From NCBI RefSeq assembly GCF_002870965.1, contig NZ_PHSO01000002.1:62001-126000 (forward strand): a stretch of DNA of 64,000 nt. The letters run 5' to 3'. Origin of the DNA: Tsuneonella flava. Its GTDB lineage: Bacteria > Pseudomonadota > Alphaproteobacteria > Sphingomonadales > Sphingomonadaceae. The notes beneath the pieces are model-generated. The model ran no database searches and had not been told where the DNA came from. It saw nothing but the letters and a program-made list of their open reading frames with translations. Shown piece by piece: positions 44,617-54,000 of this stretch. Positions within the stretch are counted from its first letter, which is position 1. Every line of letters begins with the position of its first letter. The translations under genes were made by a program, and so were the position numbers.

Positions 44617-45306
44617 ATGCCAGCAACCCGCTTCAAACGAGCCGCTTCGTTGTTCGCCACTGCCCTGCTTTTCGCTTTCCAGCCTGCCGTTGCAAAGGAT
44701 CAATCGCAAGCTGCGTCAGATGAGACTGCGGACCCGGCTGTGGGTGAGTACGTTTTCTCCCAGATGGAGCTTATTGCCGGCCTTCGCCTCCATGCAGACG
44801 GCACTTTCGAATATGGTCTGACAGTGGGCTCGCTGGATGAACGGGCGCAAGGTCGATGGAAGCGCGCCGGCGACAGAATCGAACTTGGCAGCGACCCAAG
44901 ACCACTCGCGCCGACTGTCACCCCCGACACGATTGAGGCCACGCCGGGCAAGCCGTTCGCAATCCGGGTGCGGGCGCCCAACGGGCGCGATGTTCCCGGC
45001 ATCGATCTGCGGATCGATTTTGAAACCGGCGCTCCGCTCGAATCGTATCTTGACGGTGGCCCGTGGACGTTTCCAGCGGACGAACATCGTCACCCGCGCT
45101 TTGTGACTTTCACCCTGAAAGGCTACCGGATCGATTCCGGCCCTTTGCCGCTCCGCGCCGAGGACGGGACGACAGCGAACTATCTGCTGACACCGAACGA
45201 TTTCGGGGTCGTCGATCTGACCGGAACCTATCTGGAGCGGCAGGCAGACGGACTGCTGCTATCGCGACCGGAAGGCACGATCCTGTTCAAACGTAGAAGC
45301 AATTGA
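44617..45306 (+). CDS. Secreted protein of unknown function
   Basis: A 229-residue protein with signal peptide (LFATALLFAFQPAVAK). The mature part (VGEYVFSQMELIAGLRLHAD, RAQGRWKRAGDRIELGSDPR) is beta-rich and resembles lipocalin- or META-like small barrels in rhythm, but no motif fixes a family. It has two parts: a first sheet-rich half to residue 95 and a second half with FVTFTLKGYRIDSGPLPL. Not part of an operon. Confidence 0.7.
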   Translation: MPATRFKRAASLFATALLFAFQPAVAKDQSQAASDETADPAVGEYVFSQMELIAGLRLHADGTFEYGLTVGSLDERAQGRWKRAGDRIELGSDPRPLAPTVTPDTIEATPGKPFAIRVRAPNGRDVPGIDLRIDFETGAPLESYLDGGPWTFPADEHRHPRFVTFTLKGYRIDSGPLPLRAEDGTTANYLLTPNDFGVVDLTGTYLERQADGLLLSRPEGTILFKRRSN

Positions 45307-45342
45307 TTGCGGCGCTTCGTCGCGAATATCTGCGACAAAGTC

Positions 45343-45417
45343 TGGCTGGGGCGGCAGGATTCGAACCTGCGCATGCCGGTACCAAAAACCGGTGCCTTAC
45401 CGCTTGGCTACGCCCCA
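45343..45417 (-). tRNA. tRNA-Gln(UUG)
   Basis: Minus-strand 75-nt cloverleaf: acceptor TGGGGCG/CGCCCCA, anticodon stem CCGGT/ACCGG with loop TTTTGGT giving anticodon TTG, T-loop GTTCGAATC, discriminator G and encoded CCA. The first base pair T-A is typical of tRNA-Gln. Confidence 0.95.
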
Positions 45418-45429
45418 GCAGGCGGCCCC

Positions 45430-45664
45430 CTATAGCGCCTCCTGCGGCGATGTGAAGTGGTCTGACGGGATTACTGGATTCTATCGTGAAATGAAGGACA
45501 GTTGCAGCAAACGAAACCTGTTGTGACAGTAAAGCACCATCGGTTTGACGCGCGACAAATGCGACAGAGCACCGCAGAGGTATTCAATCGGTCGAGCGAT
45601 AACTTAGCTGTTGTAGCTCTCCCGAATCCTCCTTTAAGGGCGGCAACTTTCGAACTTGCCGCCC
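45430..45664 (+). ncRNA. Possible small RNA ending in an intrinsic terminator
   Basis: No protein gene fits this gap. A hairpin GGGCGGCAA/TTGCCGCCC at 45638-45664 is followed by ACTTTTTG, a plus-strand terminator, yet no plus-strand gene ends nearby. Just before it is CCTCCTTT (45628-45635), complementary to a Shine-Dalgarno sequence, a feature of several alphaproteobacterial small RNAs. The 5' end is not defined and no strong promoter was found. Confidence 0.35.
45638..45664 (+). terminator. Intrinsic terminator
   Basis: A 9-bp GC-rich stem with loop CTTTCGAAC followed by a T run (ACTTTTTG) on the plus strand. In the other direction it is followed by TTAAAGG, too poor in U for termination of the enoyl-CoA hydratase message. 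Confidence 0.7.
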
Positions 45665-45779
45665 ACTTTTTGCTGGTCCCGCGCTGCGGGCAGGCAGGCA
45701 GGCGGGCTGGTCCGGTAACGGGATTTATCGCTCTCGGTAATCGAACCGATGATCGCGAATGCGACGCGCCAGCCAGCGC

Positions 45780-46583
45780 TTACTCCCCGGTAAAGTCGGG
45801 TTTCCGCTTTTCCAGAAACGCATCGACGGCTTCCTTGTGGTCGCGGGTTTCATGGGCCAGCGCCTGCATCGATGCCGACATTTCCAGCACTTCGTTGAGC
45901 CGCATGTTCTGAGCATCGGTCAGCAAGCGCTTGGCCAGTCGCAGCGATCGGGGCGGATTGGCCGCCACGCGTTCGGCCAATGCCATTGCTTCGTCCATCA
46001 GGCGCTCTGCAGGGACGACCCGCGATACCAGCCCGATCTCCTTCGCTTCTTCCGCGTTGAGCGTATCGCCGGTGAACATCAGTTCCGCTGCCTTCGCGTA
46101 GCCCACTGCGCGTGGCAGTGCCCATGCTCCGCCATCGCCGGGGATCAGCCCCACTTTGACGAAACCGGCAGCAAATTTTGCAGTGTCGGCGGCGATCCGC
46201 ATATCGCAGAAGCACGCCAGATCGTTGCCCAGCCCGATGGCATGGCCATTGACAGCAGCGATCAGAGGCACTTCACAGTCGTTGAATGCCCGGCTGATGG
46301 TCTGCACGCCGCGGCGATAGTTGCTGCGCGTATCGGCAGGGGATGCCAGCGGACCAATGCCGTTGCGATCCTTCATCGCCTGCAAGTTGCCTCCGGCGGA
46401 AAAAGCCCGGCCCGATCCGGTGACGATAGCAACGCTGATGCCTGTATCGTCTCCAATATCGTGCAACGCCGACACGAGATCGGCGCAGTCTTCGTGCGTG
46501 GCGATGGCATTCATCGTATCGGGATGGTTGAAAGTGAGGATCGCAATCCGCCCCCGCTTCTCCATCTTCACGAAATCGCCCAT
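45780..46583 (-). CDS. Enoyl-CoA hydratase/isomerase family protein
   Basis: A 267-residue crotonase. Oxyanion-hole strands are visible as GSGRAFSAGGNLQAM and AVNGHAIGLGNDLACFCDMR; the C-terminal helix region FVKVGLIPGDGGAWALPRAV carries the position used for the catalytic acid. Acidic catalytic residues typical of hydratases are not clearly both present, so isomerase or other crotonase activity is possible. ATG 46583 follows AAAGGAGAGG. It probably acts in fatty acid or aromatic degradation. A longer frame to 46682 overlaps the next gene and is rejected. Confidence 0.88.
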   Translation of the reverse strand: MGDFVKMEKRGRIAILTFNHPDTMNAIATHEDCADLVSALHDIGDDTGISVAIVTGSGRAFSAGGNLQAMKDRNGIGPLASPADTRSNYRRGVQTISRAFNDCEVPLIAAVNGHAIGLGNDLACFCDMRIAADTAKFAAGFVKVGLIPGDGGAWALPRAVGYAKAAELMFTGDTLNAEEAKEIGLVSRVVPAERLMDEAMALAERVAANPPRSLRLAKRLLTDAQNMRLNEVLEMSASMQALAHETRDHKEAVDAFLEKRKPDFTGE

Positions 46584-46657
46584 TCTGCCCTCTCCTTTGC
46601 CGAATCCGAATCTATTGCAAAGGCGACCGTGGGGCGGATTGGCGATGGTGGCAACGG

Positions 46658-47434
46658 CTACATCGCGCCCCAGCTCTTCCACAGCATATAGATCGCGACA
46701 ACGAAGATCAGCACAGCGAAGACAGTCTTGAGCTGCCCGCCGCCCGAAAGCCGTCGGGCCAGCCGCGTCCCGAAGAAAGCGCCGATAACGCCCCCGGCGA
46801 TGAAAGTGCCGGCAAGCACCCAGTCGACCAGCCCGGAGAAGGCATAGTTCGCGGCTGTCGTCAGGCCGAATGCCGTCACCGCCACCAGACTGGTGCCGAC
46901 AGCATTGATCATCGCCATGTCTGTCGCAGCGATCAGGCCGGGCACGATCAGGAAACCACCGCCAATGCCGAAAAATCCGCTGAACGCCCCGGTGCCGAAG
47001 CCGTAACCCAACACTTTGGGTGCGTTAGTCCGGTTGCACTGTGCCCCCGGCGTGCCCTGATTGCGCCGACCACGCAGCATCAGCACCCCCACCACCAGCA
47101 TCAGCAGCGCGAAGAGGAACAGCAGTTTGTCGCCGTCAACGCTCTTGCCCAGTGTCGATCCGCCGAATGCGCCCACGATCCCGGCGGCGGCATAGATCAG
47201 CCCGCAGCGCCAGCGCACAGTTCGCTCGCGCGCATGTTGTAGCAGGCCGCTGGCGGCGTTGGCTGCCACGGCCAGCGCGCTGGTGCCGATGGCCACATGC
47301 GGGCTGGACACGCCGACAAGATAGACCATCAGCGGCACAGCCAGAATCGATCCGCCGCCACCGACAAGGCCCAGCGAAAAGCCGACGACCCCGCCCGACA
47401 ACGCGCCGAGTGCCATATGTAACGGATCGAGCAC
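46658..47434 (-). CDS. TauE/SafE family sulfite/anion exporter
   Basis: A 258-residue permease with eight or so helices and the family's repeated glycine-rich halves: GFSLGLVGGGGSILAVPLMV at the start and GAFSGFFGIGGGFLIVPGLI in the middle. Members export sulfite, sulfoacetate or related sulfur anions. GTG 47434 has CAGGAG upstream. It is third in an operon after the persulfide dioxygenase-like enzyme and a DUF2892 protein, so removal of sulfite made from persulfide is the natural reading. Confidence 0.88.
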   Translation of the reverse strand: MLDPLHMALGALSGGVVGFSLGLVGGGGSILAVPLMVYLVGVSSPHVAIGTSALAVAANAASGLLQHARERTVRWRCGLIYAAAGIVGAFGGSTLGKSVDGDKLLFLFALLMLVVGVLMLRGRRNQGTPGAQCNRTNAPKVLGYGFGTGAFSGFFGIGGGFLIVPGLIAATDMAMINAVGTSLVAVTAFGLTTAANYAFSGLVDWVLAGTFIAGGVIGAFFGTRLARRLSGGGQLKTVFAVLIFVVAIYMLWKSWGAM

Positions 47435-47475
47435 TGTAAGCTCCTGAAATTATCCCGCAAACAAGCGGGCGGCAA

Positions 47476-47676
47476 TCAGCCCTTCTTGCGCGTATCGAGG
47501 CCGATCAGCTTATACGCCGGGCAGAAGCCAATCAGGCTGGTCAGCAGCAGCACCGCCGCCACGATCCATGCGACAGTCGCCAGTGTACCTGTCAGAACCC
47601 CGGTGGCCGCCAGTACCGCCAGAATAATCGCACCGATCACGCGCAGGGTTCGATCCGATTTTCCCATGTTCAACAT
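47476..47676 (-). CDS. DUF2892 small membrane protein (YgaP-tail-like)
   Basis: A 66-residue protein with two helices (VIGAIILAVLAATGVLTGTL, TVAWIVAAVLLLTSLIGF) and the conserved GFCPAYKLIG ending. DUF2892 is the membrane part of the inner-membrane rhodanese YgaP and occurs in sulfide operons. The conserved Cys of GFCP could carry sulfane sulfur, which is inference. ATG 47676 is chosen; it lies between blh and tauE-like genes. Confidence 0.85.
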   Translation of the reverse strand: MLNMGKSDRTLRVIGAIILAVLAATGVLTGTLATVAWIVAAVLLLTSLIGFCPAYKLIGLDTRKKG

Positions 47677-47725
47677 TGCCTTGGTTCCTTCATCGCATGG
47701 CAAGACCCGCCATTGGGCTGCCGGT

Positions 47726-48664
47726 TCATACCCCTTGCACGGGTATCTTGAGATAGCGCGTTCCGTTGTCTTCCGGCGGCGGGAAATGGCCCGCGCGCAT
47801 ATTGACCTGGATCGAAGGCAGGATCAGCCGCGGCATCCCCAATGTGACATCGCGTGCCTCGCGCATGGAGACGAAATCGTCTTCGCTCACACCAGTCGCA
47901 GCGTGGATATTGCCATCCCGCTCCTCCGCAATGGTCGTTTCCCACGCGAATTCGTCGCGCCCCGGTGCCTTGTAATCGTGGCACAGGAACAGCCGCGCCT
48001 TGCCCGGCAGTTCCAGCAATCGGCGGATCGACCGATAAAGCGTGCGCGCGTCGCCGCCCGGAAAATCCGCCCGCGCAGTGCCGAAATCGGGCATGAAGAT
48101 CGTATCGCCCGGAAACACCGCATCGCCCACGACATAGGCGAGATCCGCTGGCGTATGGCCGGGAACGTGCAACACCGCAGCTTCGATTTCACCAATTGTG
48201 AAGATGTCACCATCTGCAAACAGATGATCGAACTGCGATCCATCGTGCCGGAAATCGGCCCCGACATTGAACGTGGCGCCGAAAGTATCCTGCACGTCCA
48301 CAATGTGCGCGCCAATCGCAATCCGGCCACCCAGCGCCCCTTTCAGATAGGGGGCGGCAGACAAGTGATCGGCATGGGCATGGGTTTCCAGAAGCCAGGC
48401 GACCTCCAGGCCCTGCTCTTTGACGTAAGCAATTACCTGATCGGCAGATTCGTGCGATACCCGGCCCGACGCCGGATCGTAATCCAGCACCGGGTCGATA
48501 ATCGCAGCAGCCCGATTTTCAGGGTCGTGGACGACATGGGTGGCAGTGAACGTCGCTTCATCGAAAAACGTGTGAACGACCGGTGCCCGCGTTTTGCCCA
48601 ACAAGGCATTTTCGACGATTCCGGTCGCCTGAGATAACGCTGTATCCTGTTCGCGATCAACCAT
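47726..48664 (-). CDS. blh: ETHE1/Blh-type metallo-beta-lactamase fold persulfide dioxygenase
   Basis: A 312-residue enzyme with the metal motif ETHAHADHLSAA (His95, His97, Asp99, His100), HVPGHTPADL (His170), FPGDTIFMPDFGTARADF (Asp187) and LCHDY (His229), the iron ligands and substrate region of the ETHE1/Blh branch. It would oxidise glutathione persulfide to sulfite and glutathione. ATG 48664 has ATGGAG 8 nt upstream; earlier in-frame ATGs (48676, 48682) lack one. First gene of an operon with DUF2892 and the sulfite exporter, starting from a promoter with the ACATATACA element. Confidence 0.9.
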   Translation of the reverse strand: MVDREQDTALSQATGIVENALLGKTRAPVVHTFFDEATFTATHVVHDPENRAAAIIDPVLDYDPASGRVSHESADQVIAYVKEQGLEVAWLLETHAHADHLSAAPYLKGALGGRIAIGAHIVDVQDTFGATFNVGADFRHDGSQFDHLFADGDIFTIGEIEAAVLHVPGHTPADLAYVVGDAVFPGDTIFMPDFGTARADFPGGDARTLYRSIRRLLELPGKARLFLCHDYKAPGRDEFAWETTIAEERDGNIHAATGVSEDDFVSMREARDVTLGMPRLILPSIQVNMRAGHFPPPEDNGTRYLKIPVQGV

Positions 48665-48691
48665 CGATAACTCCATATTCATTTTCAGATA

Positions 48692-48721
48692 GTAAGTAAT
48701 CATGTATATGTCTTGCGTCAA
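48692..48721 (-). promoter_or_regulatory. blh promoter with ACATATACA operator-like element
   Basis: On the minus strand: TTGACG (48721-48716), a 17-nt spacer holding ACATATACA (48711-48703), then TACTTA (48698-48693), 20-odd nt before the blh start. The same arrangement is found at 55785-55814 in front of the rhodanese gene. The plus-strand half of this gap also carries the promoter for the peroxiredoxin gene. Confidence 0.6.
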
Positions 48722-48737
48722 GACGAGAGGGAAACTA

Positions 48738-49412
48738 ATGACAAGGTTGATGGCGCCATTTTCAGACAGCACTCAGGACACCCCGCCGCTTCGTATCGGG
48801 GAAATCGTGCCCCGCTTTACCGCGCGCAGCACCCAAGGGGTGATCGACCTCGCAGATTATGACGATCGGTGGTTCATCCTGTTTGCCCACCCCGCCGATT
48901 TCACACCTGTTTGCACCAGCGAGCTGATCGAGCTGGCGAAGGCTGAGGCAGATTTTGCCGCGCTCGATTGCGCGCTGATCGGCCATTCCGTCGATAGTCT
49001 TTACTCTCACCTCGCGTGGCTGCGTGCGATCCACGAACTGTCTGGGGTGAAGGTCGGCTTTCCACTGGTGGAAGATCCATCGATGGAGATCGCCCGCGCT
49101 TACGGAATGATGAGCTGCGATGCCACCGATGCGACCACTGTTCGCACCACGTATTTCATCGGGCCGGGCGGCATTTTGCATGCCTCGATCTGCTACCCGC
49201 TCAATGTCGGGCGATCGATCCCTGAGATGCTGCGTCTGGTGAAGGCCTTACAGGAGGCGGAACGCAACGACGCACTGGCTCCGGCAAACTGGCAACCGGG
49301 CGACGCATTGTTGCGCGATCCTGAAGAGACTATTGGGAAGGTCCTCTCCGGCAGCAAAGCAAACGACTGGTTCTATTCCCCGTTCAGGGCCGGAGGGCGC
49401 AGTGGCAAGTAA
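48738..49412 (+). CDS. 1-Cys (Prx6-type) peroxiredoxin
   Basis: A 224-residue thiol peroxidase with the catalytic motif HPADFTPVCTSE (Cys59) and the Prx6-type length and C-terminal extension (LNVGRSIPEMLRLVKALQEA, ANWQPGD). It reduces peroxides, and members of this class can act on persulfides or peroxynitrite. ATG 48738 is preceded by GAGAGGGAAACTA; the upstream in-frame ATG (48702) lies inside the promoter element. It is divergent from blh and overlaps arsR by 11 nt. Confidence 0.93.
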   Translation: MTRLMAPFSDSTQDTPPLRIGEIVPRFTARSTQGVIDLADYDDRWFILFAHPADFTPVCTSELIELAKAEADFAALDCALIGHSVDSLYSHLAWLRAIHELSGVKVGFPLVEDPSMEIARAYGMMSCDATDATTVRTTYFIGPGGILHASICYPLNVGRSIPEMLRLVKALQEAERNDALAPANWQPGDALLRDPEETIGKVLSGSKANDWFYSPFRAGGRSGK

Positions 49413-49785
49413 TCCCGAACGCGATTTCGAAGGCAGCGCCGAATTGCTGCGCGCCATTGCCCATCCGGTACGCCTGCAAATCCTCTGCGCGATCAAGGAT
49501 ACAGATCACGCGGTGAGCGAGATCGAGGATCTCACCGGCATTTCGCAGCCCGGCCTGTCGCAGCAACTGGCCATTTTGCGTAAAGCGGACCTCGTCACTA
49601 CCCGGCGCGACGGGAAGAAGATCTACTACCGCGTCGATCGTGAGCAGATGCTGGGCGCGAGCGACCTGCTCGATGCGCTCGCCGGCACCAATCTGGGCCC
49701 ACAGCGCGACCGGCGGGCAGCGCAACTCCACAGTGGCGGCGGGGCGGCGACTTTCGCCCGTATCGTCAGCCGCTCGAACGACTAA
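49402..49785 (+). CDS. ArsR/SmtB family regulator, BigR/SqrR-like by context
   Basis: A 127-residue winged-helix repressor (LLRAIAHPVRLQILCAIKD, ISQPGLSQQLAILRKADLVT, RRDGKKIYYRVD). No CxC metal-site motif is present. BigR and SqrR sense persulfide through two cysteines; here only Cys29 in LQILCAI is seen, which matches the first of them, and the second is missing. It probably represses the sulfide genes at this locus; the mode of sensing is unclear. GTG 49402 has GGAGG at -11, inside the peroxiredoxin gene. Confidence 0.85.
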   Translation: MASNPERDFEGSAELLRAIAHPVRLQILCAIKDTDHAVSEIEDLTGISQPGLSQQLAILRKADLVTTRRDGKKIYYRVDREQMLGASDLLDALAGTNLGPQRDRRAAQLHSGGGAATFARIVSRSND

Positions 49786-51004
49786 GCGGGCCGGGCGGCA
49801 GGCTGGGCAACCCGGCAGATCTGGCCGGAATGCCCAGCCTGCGATTGCCCGATAGCAAAAGGGCCAGCGCGCCGGATACCGGTTTGCTCGCGCCCAACCG
49901 CAAGACCGCTTTCCGCACCGGACGGGCAAAGGGCGTATCGTCGGTGTAGAGCCCCACGAGATGGCGCGTCGCTTCGTACAGCGGCAAAGTCGCCATCTGC
50001 CGCTCGATCGCATATCGCACCAGACGAGCATAGCGTGGCATCCCGCCACGCAGAACGCGCCCCAGCTCCCATGCACCCGCGAGGCCGAAGTTGAACCCGT
50101 GCGCCGTCACCGGGTGCATACCCACCGCCGCATCGCCCACCAACGCCGCGCGTGGGCGCACGAAGCGTTCGGAGAAGGTCATCGTCAGTGGATAGGCGAA
50201 CGGTTGCTCCACCGCTTCGATATCGCCCAGTTCCCCGGCGAGGATCGCCCTGGCATAGGATTCGCGACATGCCTCGGGCCAGGCGAGGAAATCCGCCGCT
50301 TTCGCGTCAGGCAAAGTAAGCACAAACGAAGTCAGTCCAGGGCCGAGCGGGAGCAGCGCAACCGTGCGCCCGCGGTCGAACCATTCCAGTGCCTTACCAC
50401 CCAGCGGGTCGCCCGAATGACGCACCCGCATACAGATCATCGTCCGTTGCGTTTTATGGATTCGCGCCCCTATGCCCAACATCCCGCGCACTGCGGAAAA
50501 GCGCGAGTCCGCTGCCACCACCATTGCGCCGCGCAGTATCTCGCCCGACGCCAGACGAACCTCTGCACCGCCTTCGGTGACGGCAGCGCCGATCACCCGC
50601 TGCTCGGTTCGCAAGTCGAGCCGTTCTTGCCCGCTAACCGACTGATAAAGCGCGCGGCGGATGGCGTGGTTGGGCACCAGATTGCCGAGTTGACCGCCAT
50701 CCTGCCCGGTCGGATCGATGGCCATTGCGAAAGACGATCCGCCGTCGCGCACCCGCGCGCCGCGCAACGGGTGGATTTCTTCCTGCGGAATCAAGGGCCA
50801 GACGCCCAGATCGCTCAGGATGCCTTGCGAACGCAGCGTCAGCGCGATCTCTCTGCCATCGGGCCTGGGATCGGCAATGGTCGCTTCGGGCTGATATTCC
50901 AGCACAGTGACCCGCACCGGCGCATCGGCCAGGCTCCGCGCGAGTGCCAGCCCTGCCGGACCGGCACCGACGATGATGACATTATCGAGCGTTTCGTGTG
51001 ACAT
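49766..51004 (-). CDS. FAD-dependent ubiquinone hydroxylase, UbiM-like
   Basis: A 412-residue flavoprotein monooxygenase of the UbiH/UbiF/UbiM group. It has the FAD motif VIIVGAGPAGLALARSLADA, the middle motif and the distal GDAAVGMHPVTAHGFNFGL, which favours UbiM, a hydroxylase able to act at several ring positions. It lies 45 nt downstream of the RND permease on the same strand, and its 3' end overlaps arsR by 20 nt in a convergent sense. The position in a quinone-dependent sulfide island is notable. Confidence 0.83.
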   Translation of the reverse strand: MSHETLDNVIIVGAGPAGLALARSLADAPVRVTVLEYQPEATIADPRPDGREIALTLRSQGILSDLGVWPLIPQEEIHPLRGARVRDGGSSFAMAIDPTGQDGGQLGNLVPNHAIRRALYQSVSGQERLDLRTEQRVIGAAVTEGGAEVRLASGEILRGAMVVAADSRFSAVRGMLGIGARIHKTQRTMICMRVRHSGDPLGGKALEWFDRGRTVALLPLGPGLTSFVLTLPDAKAADFLAWPEACRESYARAILAGELGDIEAVEQPFAYPLTMTFSERFVRPRAALVGDAAVGMHPVTAHGFNFGLAGAWELGRVLRGGMPRYARLVRYAIERQMATLPLYEATRHLVGLYTDDTPFARPVRKAVLRLGASKPVSGALALLLSGNRRLGIPARSAGLPSLPPGPLSRSSG

Positions 51005-51049
51005 GCGGCAAGTGATCGCACCGCATTGCCATCGGTTCATTGCGTTCGA

Positions 51050-54000
51050 TCAAGCGGGATCGGGTTCTTTATCCTGCTTTTCGTCGAACAAAGTGAGCGG
51101 GCGGCCATCGTCGCGCAGCACAACGTAGATTGCCGGAATCACCAGAACCGTCAGCAGCGTCGAACTGGCCAGCCCGAACAGGAGCGAGATCGCAAGCCCT
51201 TGAAAAATCGGGTCTGTCAGGATCACCGCGGCCCCGATCATCGCCGCCGCAGCGGTCAGCACGATCGGCTTGAAGCGGATCATCCCGGCTTCCAGCAGCG
51301 TGTCGCGCAGCGATTTTTCCGGGCTGCGGGCGTGGCGGATGAAATCCACCAGCAGGATCGAATTGCGGACGATAATCCCCGCCAGCGCGATGAAACCGAT
51401 CATGCTGGTGGCTGTGAATGGTGCGGAAAAAAGCATATGGCCCAATACGATACCGATCAGGGTCAGCGGGATCGGGGTGAGGATCACCAGCGGAATCTTG
51501 AAGTTGCGGAACTGCCCGACGACCAGCACATAGATGCCCAGCAAAGCAACCATGAAGGCCCCGCCCATGTCGCGGAAAGTGACCCAGGTAATTTCCCATT
51601 CGCCATCCCACAGCAACGTTGTCTGCTGTTCGTTCGCTGGCTGGCCGTTGAGGCTTATCTCTGGTTTTTCAAGACCATGTGCCGCCCAATCGAATTGATC
51701 GATGGCCTTGTCCACCGCCAGCATTCCGTAAATCGGCGCTTCGTAGCGGCCAGCAAGTTCGGCGGTGACCATCGCCACGCCGCGTCCGTCGCGGCGGAAC
51801 AGCGCTTCGCTGCCTTTGCTCTCGTGCGCGTCAACTACTTGATCCAGGCGGATTAATTGCGGACCCATCGGGCCTTGCGCGGCGGCGACCGGGGTGGCGC
51901 CGAGCGACTGGCTCCAGCTGCGTTGCGACTGGTCTAGGCCGATCTGGATCGGCAGTGGCGGGCGGCCCATCCCTTGCGGGGCGTAACCCACTGTTTGATC
52001 GGACATAAGTACGCCGATGCTGTCGTAGACCTGCCGTTCGGAGAGGCCGTAATGATCGAGCCGGTCACGGTCGGCCACCAGCCGCAATTGCGGAGTCTGC
52101 TGGCCAAAGCTGTTGTCGACATCGACAATGAAAGGCACTGATTTAAATATCTTTTCCACTTGCAAAGCGGTCGCGCGGCGGGCTGCTTCGTCGGGGCCGT
52201 AGATTTCCGCCAGCAGTGTGGCGAGAACCGGCGGGCCCGGCGGGGTTTCGACCACTTTGATCGATCCGCCTGCCGGTAAAGCTATTTTTTCCAGACGCTT
52301 ACGCATATCGACAGCGATGTCGTGGCTGGAGCGGGAGCGATCCCCCTTGGGCAGCAGAGTGACCATCACATCGCCCATCCACGGTTTGTCGCGCAGGAAG
52401 TAATGCCGCACCAAACCGTTGAAATTAAACGGCGCACTCGCCCCGGCATAGGCCTGCATATTGACCACTTCGGGCATCTGGCGGGCGACGGTTGCCGCCT
52501 GTTCCAGCACGCGCCCGGTCTGTTCCAGGCTGGTGCCTTCCGGCAGGTCCACAACCAATTGAACTTCCGACTTATTATCGAACGGAAGCAGCTTCACCGT
52601 GACCAGTTCGAAATAGAACATTGAACACGATATGGCGGTCGCAACCCCAACAAATATAAGGAAATTCCGCGCCGACTTGCGATCTTTCACCACACGAGCG
52701 GCGATTTTGCCATATAGCGCGCCCAGTTTGTCAGGTTGGCCCGTATGATGCGCGTCACCGGCCAGTGTCGTGCGCGCAAACCGGATCATCAGCCAGGGTG
52801 CGATGATGACAGCTACGAAAAAGCTGAACACCATCGCCGCGCTGGCGTTGATCGGGATCGGCGCCATGTACGGCCCCATCAGGCCCGAAACGAACAGCAT
52901 CGGCAACAGCGCCGCGACCACCGTCAGCGTGGCGACGATCGTGGGGTTGCCCACTTCGGCCACGGCCTCGATCGCGGCCTGCTGGCGAGTGCGGCCGCCA
53001 TCGGTGCCGACATCGGACATCGCCCAGTGGCGCGCGATATTTTCGATCATCACGATGGCATCGTCGACCAGAATGCCGATGGAAAAGATCAGCGCGAACA
53101 GGCTGACCCGGTTAATGGTAAATCCCATGACGTTGCTGGCAAACATCGTCAGCAGGATCGTGGTGGGGATCACGATGGCTGTCACCCCCGCTTCGCGCCA
53201 GCCGATGGCAAAGCCGATCAGCAGCACGATCGACACTGTCGCCAGAGCCAGATGGAACAGCAGTTCGTTGGCCTTCTCGTTCGCGGTTTCGCCGTAATTG
53301 CGGGTGACCTGCACCTTCACGCTTTCGGGGATCAGCGATCCTTCGAGTTCGTGCACCCGCTCGACGACGTTTTCGGAAACCGTGACGGCATTGGCCCCGG
53401 CGCGCTTGGCCACCGCCAGGCTCACCGCCGGTGCGGTGTTCCACGCGCCATCCTTGCCATCGCGCGACCAGTCCCACACGCGGGCCTGATCCTGTGTCGC
53501 CCCTTCGGTAACGGTCGCGACATCGCGCAGATAGACCGGCGCGCCGGTGATCGAGCGGACTTGCAGGTTGCCCACTTCCCGCGCGCCCGACACCGTCTGG
53601 CCCACCACCACCGTGGCCGCCTGCCCGTTTTCGCGCACTGTGCCAGTGGGGAACGAGCGGTTGGCCTGACTGGCGGCATCGATCACGGCATTGAGCGGCA
53701 CCTGATGCGCGGCCAGTTTCGCCGGATCGGGCACGATGCGGATTGCCTGCTGCTGCCCGCCGACGACGAATGTCAGCCCGACATCGCCCACTTTGGCGAT
53801 TTCGGTCTTCAGGCGATCGGCCAGTTCATAGAGCGACTGATCGCTCCAGTTACCGGGCGCACCGGGCTTCGGCGTCAGCGTCAGCACCACGATTGGCACA
53901 TCGTTGATGCCGCGCACAGTGATCTGCGGCGGCGGGATGCCCACAGGGATGCGGTCGATATTGGCCTGTATCTTCTCGTTGACCCGCACTGCGGCATCTT

